A stretch of 5,897 bases of DNA, taken from the NCBI GenBank assembly GCA_028281075.1, contig JANQKO010000505.1, positions 1-5,897 on the forward strand, in the 5' to 3' direction. A program made the position numbers and the translations under genes. The notes beneath the pieces were generated by a model, which was given only the letters and a program-made list of their open reading frames with translations, did not search any database and had not been told where the DNA came from. Positions 4,573 to 5,897 of the stretch are shown in pieces. Origin of the DNA: Alphaproteobacteria bacterium (GTDB lineage: Bacteria; Pseudomonadota; Alphaproteobacteria; GCA-2731375). Numbering within the stretch: position 1 is the stretch's first letter; every line of letters starts with the position of its first letter.

Positions 4573-5897
4573 ATGGCGAAAGCGGCACCGGCGGCCGAGA
4601 ACGAAGAACGCGACGAAGCACAGGACCGTCCCCTGCTCGACACCGTCAACGCGGCGCTGAAGAAGCTGGTCGCGAAAGGCAAGGAACGCGGCTTCGTCAC
4701 CTATGACGAGCTGAACGCGGTCCTGCCGCAGGACCAGGTGTCGTCCGAGCAGATCGAAGACGTCATGACCATGCTCTCCGAGCTGGGCATCAACCTGATC
4801 GAGAGCGAGGAGAACGAGGACGCGGTCGCGGCCTCGCAGAAGCCCGATGCCGAGGCGCCGGCGCAGGAAGCGCCGACCGAGGAATACGATCGCACGGACG
4901 ATCCCGTCCGCATGTATCTGCGCGAGATGGGCAGCGTCGAGCTGCTGTCGCGCGAGGGCGAGATCGCTATCGCCAAGCGCATCGAGGCCGGCCGCGAGAC
5001 CATGATCGCCGGCATCTGCGAGAGCCCGCTGACCATCCGGGCCGTGATCGAGTGGCGCGACATGCTGGTCGACGGCAAGGTGCTGCTGCGCGACATCATC
5101 GATCTCGACGCCACCTACGGCGCCGGGCCCGACGGCGAGGGACAGGCGGCGAAGACGAACGGCGCCGCCAAGCCGGACGGCGCCGATGGGGCGCCGGCGG
5201 CCGACGCCAAGGCCAACGGCGAGGACACCGAGGCTAGCAACGGCGAGGCTAGCAACGGCGAGGCTAGCAACGGCGAGGCCAGCGATGGCGACGACGGCGA
5301 CGACGACGAGGACAACAGCCTGTCGCTGGCTGCCATGGAGCTGGCGCTGAAGCCGACGGTGCTCGAGGTCTTCGATCAGATCGCCAAGACCTTCAAGCGG
5401 TTCAAGAAGGTCCAGGACGCCCGCATCGAGGCGGCGCTGAAGCATCAGGAGCTGACGCCACAGCAGGAGAAGCGCTATCAGAAGCTGGCGACCGAGCTGG
5501 TCCAACTCGTCGAAAGCGTCCATCTCAACAACAACCGGATCGAGGCGCTGGTCGACCAGCTCTACGGCATCAACCGGCGCCTGATCGGTCTCGAAGGCCG
5601 GCTGCTGCGGCTCGCGGATTCCTGCGGCGTGGCGCGCGAGGACTTCATCAAGCAGTACCAGAACAACGAGCTCGATCCGCGCTGGCTCGGCCGCGTGCGC
5701 CGGCTGAAGGGCAAGGGCTGGGCCGAGTTCGCCGCCCGGGAGAAGGAGCAGATCAAGGACATCCGCGACCAGATCGCGCATGTCGCCAGCGAGACCGGCC
5801 TGCCGATCGGCGAGTTCAAGCGCATCGTCAACACGGTCCAGAAGGGCGAGCGCGAGGCCCGGATCGCCAAGAAGGAGATGGTCGAGGCCAACCTGCG
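4573..5897 (+). CDS. rpoD: RNA polymerase primary sigma factor RpoD, N-terminal two thirds (cut by window edge)
   Basis: RpoD directs RNA polymerase to housekeeping promoters. 441 complete residues are present, from the ATG to KKEMVEANL at 433-441, which is the entry into conserved region 2; regions 2, 3 and 4 lie beyond the window. Sigma region 1.1 spans about 18-80 (LVAKGKERGFVTYDELNAVL at 32-51). Region 1.2 spans about 109-140 (DDPVRMYLREMGSVELLSRE at 109-128, IAKRIEAG at 133-140). The non-conserved region of group 1 sigma factors runs from about 141 to 430, with a typical FDQIAKTFKRFKK at 267-279. Within it, residues 183-248 form an acidic, low-complexity insertion that includes a tandem EASNG repeat. 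The length before region 2 is normal for proteobacterial sigma-70. The gene is third in the unit after dnaG, and co-transcription or an internal promoter is likely. Confidence 0.97.
   Translation, partial: MAKAAPAAENEERDEAQDRPLLDTVNAALKKLVAKGKERGFVTYDELNAVLPQDQVSSEQIEDVMTMLSELGINLIESEENEDAVAASQKPDAEAPAQEAPTEEYDRTDDPVRMYLREMGSVELLSREGEIAIAKRIEAGRETMIAGICESPLTIRAVIEWRDMLVDGKVLLRDIIDLDATYGAGPDGEGQAAKTNGAAKPDGADGAPAADAKANGEDTEASNGEASNGEASNGEASDGDDGDDDEDNSLSLAAMELALKPTVLEVFDQIAKTFKRFKKVQDARIEAALKHQELTPQQEKRYQKLATELVQLVESVHLNNNRIEALVDQLYGINRRLIGLEGRLLRLADSCGVAREDFIKQYQNNELDPRWLGRVRRLKGKGWAEFAAREKEQIKDIRDQIAHVASETGLPIGEFKRIVNTVQKGEREARIAKKEMVEANL
5230..5289 (+). repeat. rpoD: In-frame 15-base tandem repeat in rpoD (EASNG units)
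   Basis: The unit GAGGCTAGCAACGGC occurs three times without mismatch (5230-5274), followed by a diverged fourth copy GAGGCCAGCGATGGC (5275-5289). It encodes EASNG three times, then EASDG, at residues 220-239, and then runs into a D/G/E-rich stretch. The unit length is a multiple of three, so a gain or loss of copies keeps the reading frame. The three copies are identical at the DNA level, which suggests recent expansion. Confidence 0.95.

Noticed and set aside
5230..5289. Tandem repeat as a CRISPR array or iteron cluster
   Set aside because: The units are 15 bases, have no spacers, and code in frame within rpoD.
4546..5781. 411-codon open frame antisense to rpoD
   Set aside because: Also codon-aligned with the sense gene and of repetitive Leu/Val/Ala/Asp composition. 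It is a by-product of rpoD codon use.

Overview
The window reads as an ordinary chromosomal housekeeping region of a high-GC alphaproteobacterium. The divergent arrangement carB-carA <- | -> YqeY-family gene - dnaG - rpoD, the strong G/C preference at third codon positions and the protein sequences all fit that class. A Rhodospirillales-like lineage is my best guess, but it is inferred from memory of related sequences and not tested. I see no mobile element, tRNA, rRNA, CRISPR array or defence gene, and nothing that looks like an unknown multi-gene system. The items of interest are features inside known genes.

Left part (1-1855, minus strand): carA is complete and carB is cut by the left edge. 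They encode the small (glutaminase) and large (synthetase) subunits of carbamoyl phosphate synthetase, which feeds pyrimidine and arginine synthesis. The carA stop and carB start overlap by 8 bases, so the two are almost certainly co-transcribed and translationally coupled. A good sigma-70-type promoter (TTGACG, 17 bases, TACTGT) lies upstream of carA, followed by a GC-rich leader hairpin.

Middle (1856-2073): a 218-base divergent intergenic region. It holds the carA promoter and leader hairpin, an AT-rich island that probably carries the rightward promoter, and a GGGAG ribosome binding site.

Right part (2074-5897, plus strand): a YqeY-family (GatB/YqeY domain) gene, dnaG (primase) and the first part of rpoD (primary sigma factor). 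This is a version of the macromolecular synthesis operon, in which E. coli has rpsU in front of dnaG and rpoD. It joins replication initiation and global transcription initiation in one transcription unit, with likely internal promoters. Three things stand out. DnaG keeps only one of the four zinc ligands of its N-terminal zinc domain. The DnaG helicase-binding domain has clearly different codon use from the rest of the gene and contains a perfect TTGACA with a suitably spaced -10-like hexamer that could drive rpoD. RpoD carries an in-frame tandem repeat (EASNG) within an acidic insertion in its non-conserved region. rpoD runs off the right edge just before sigma region 2.
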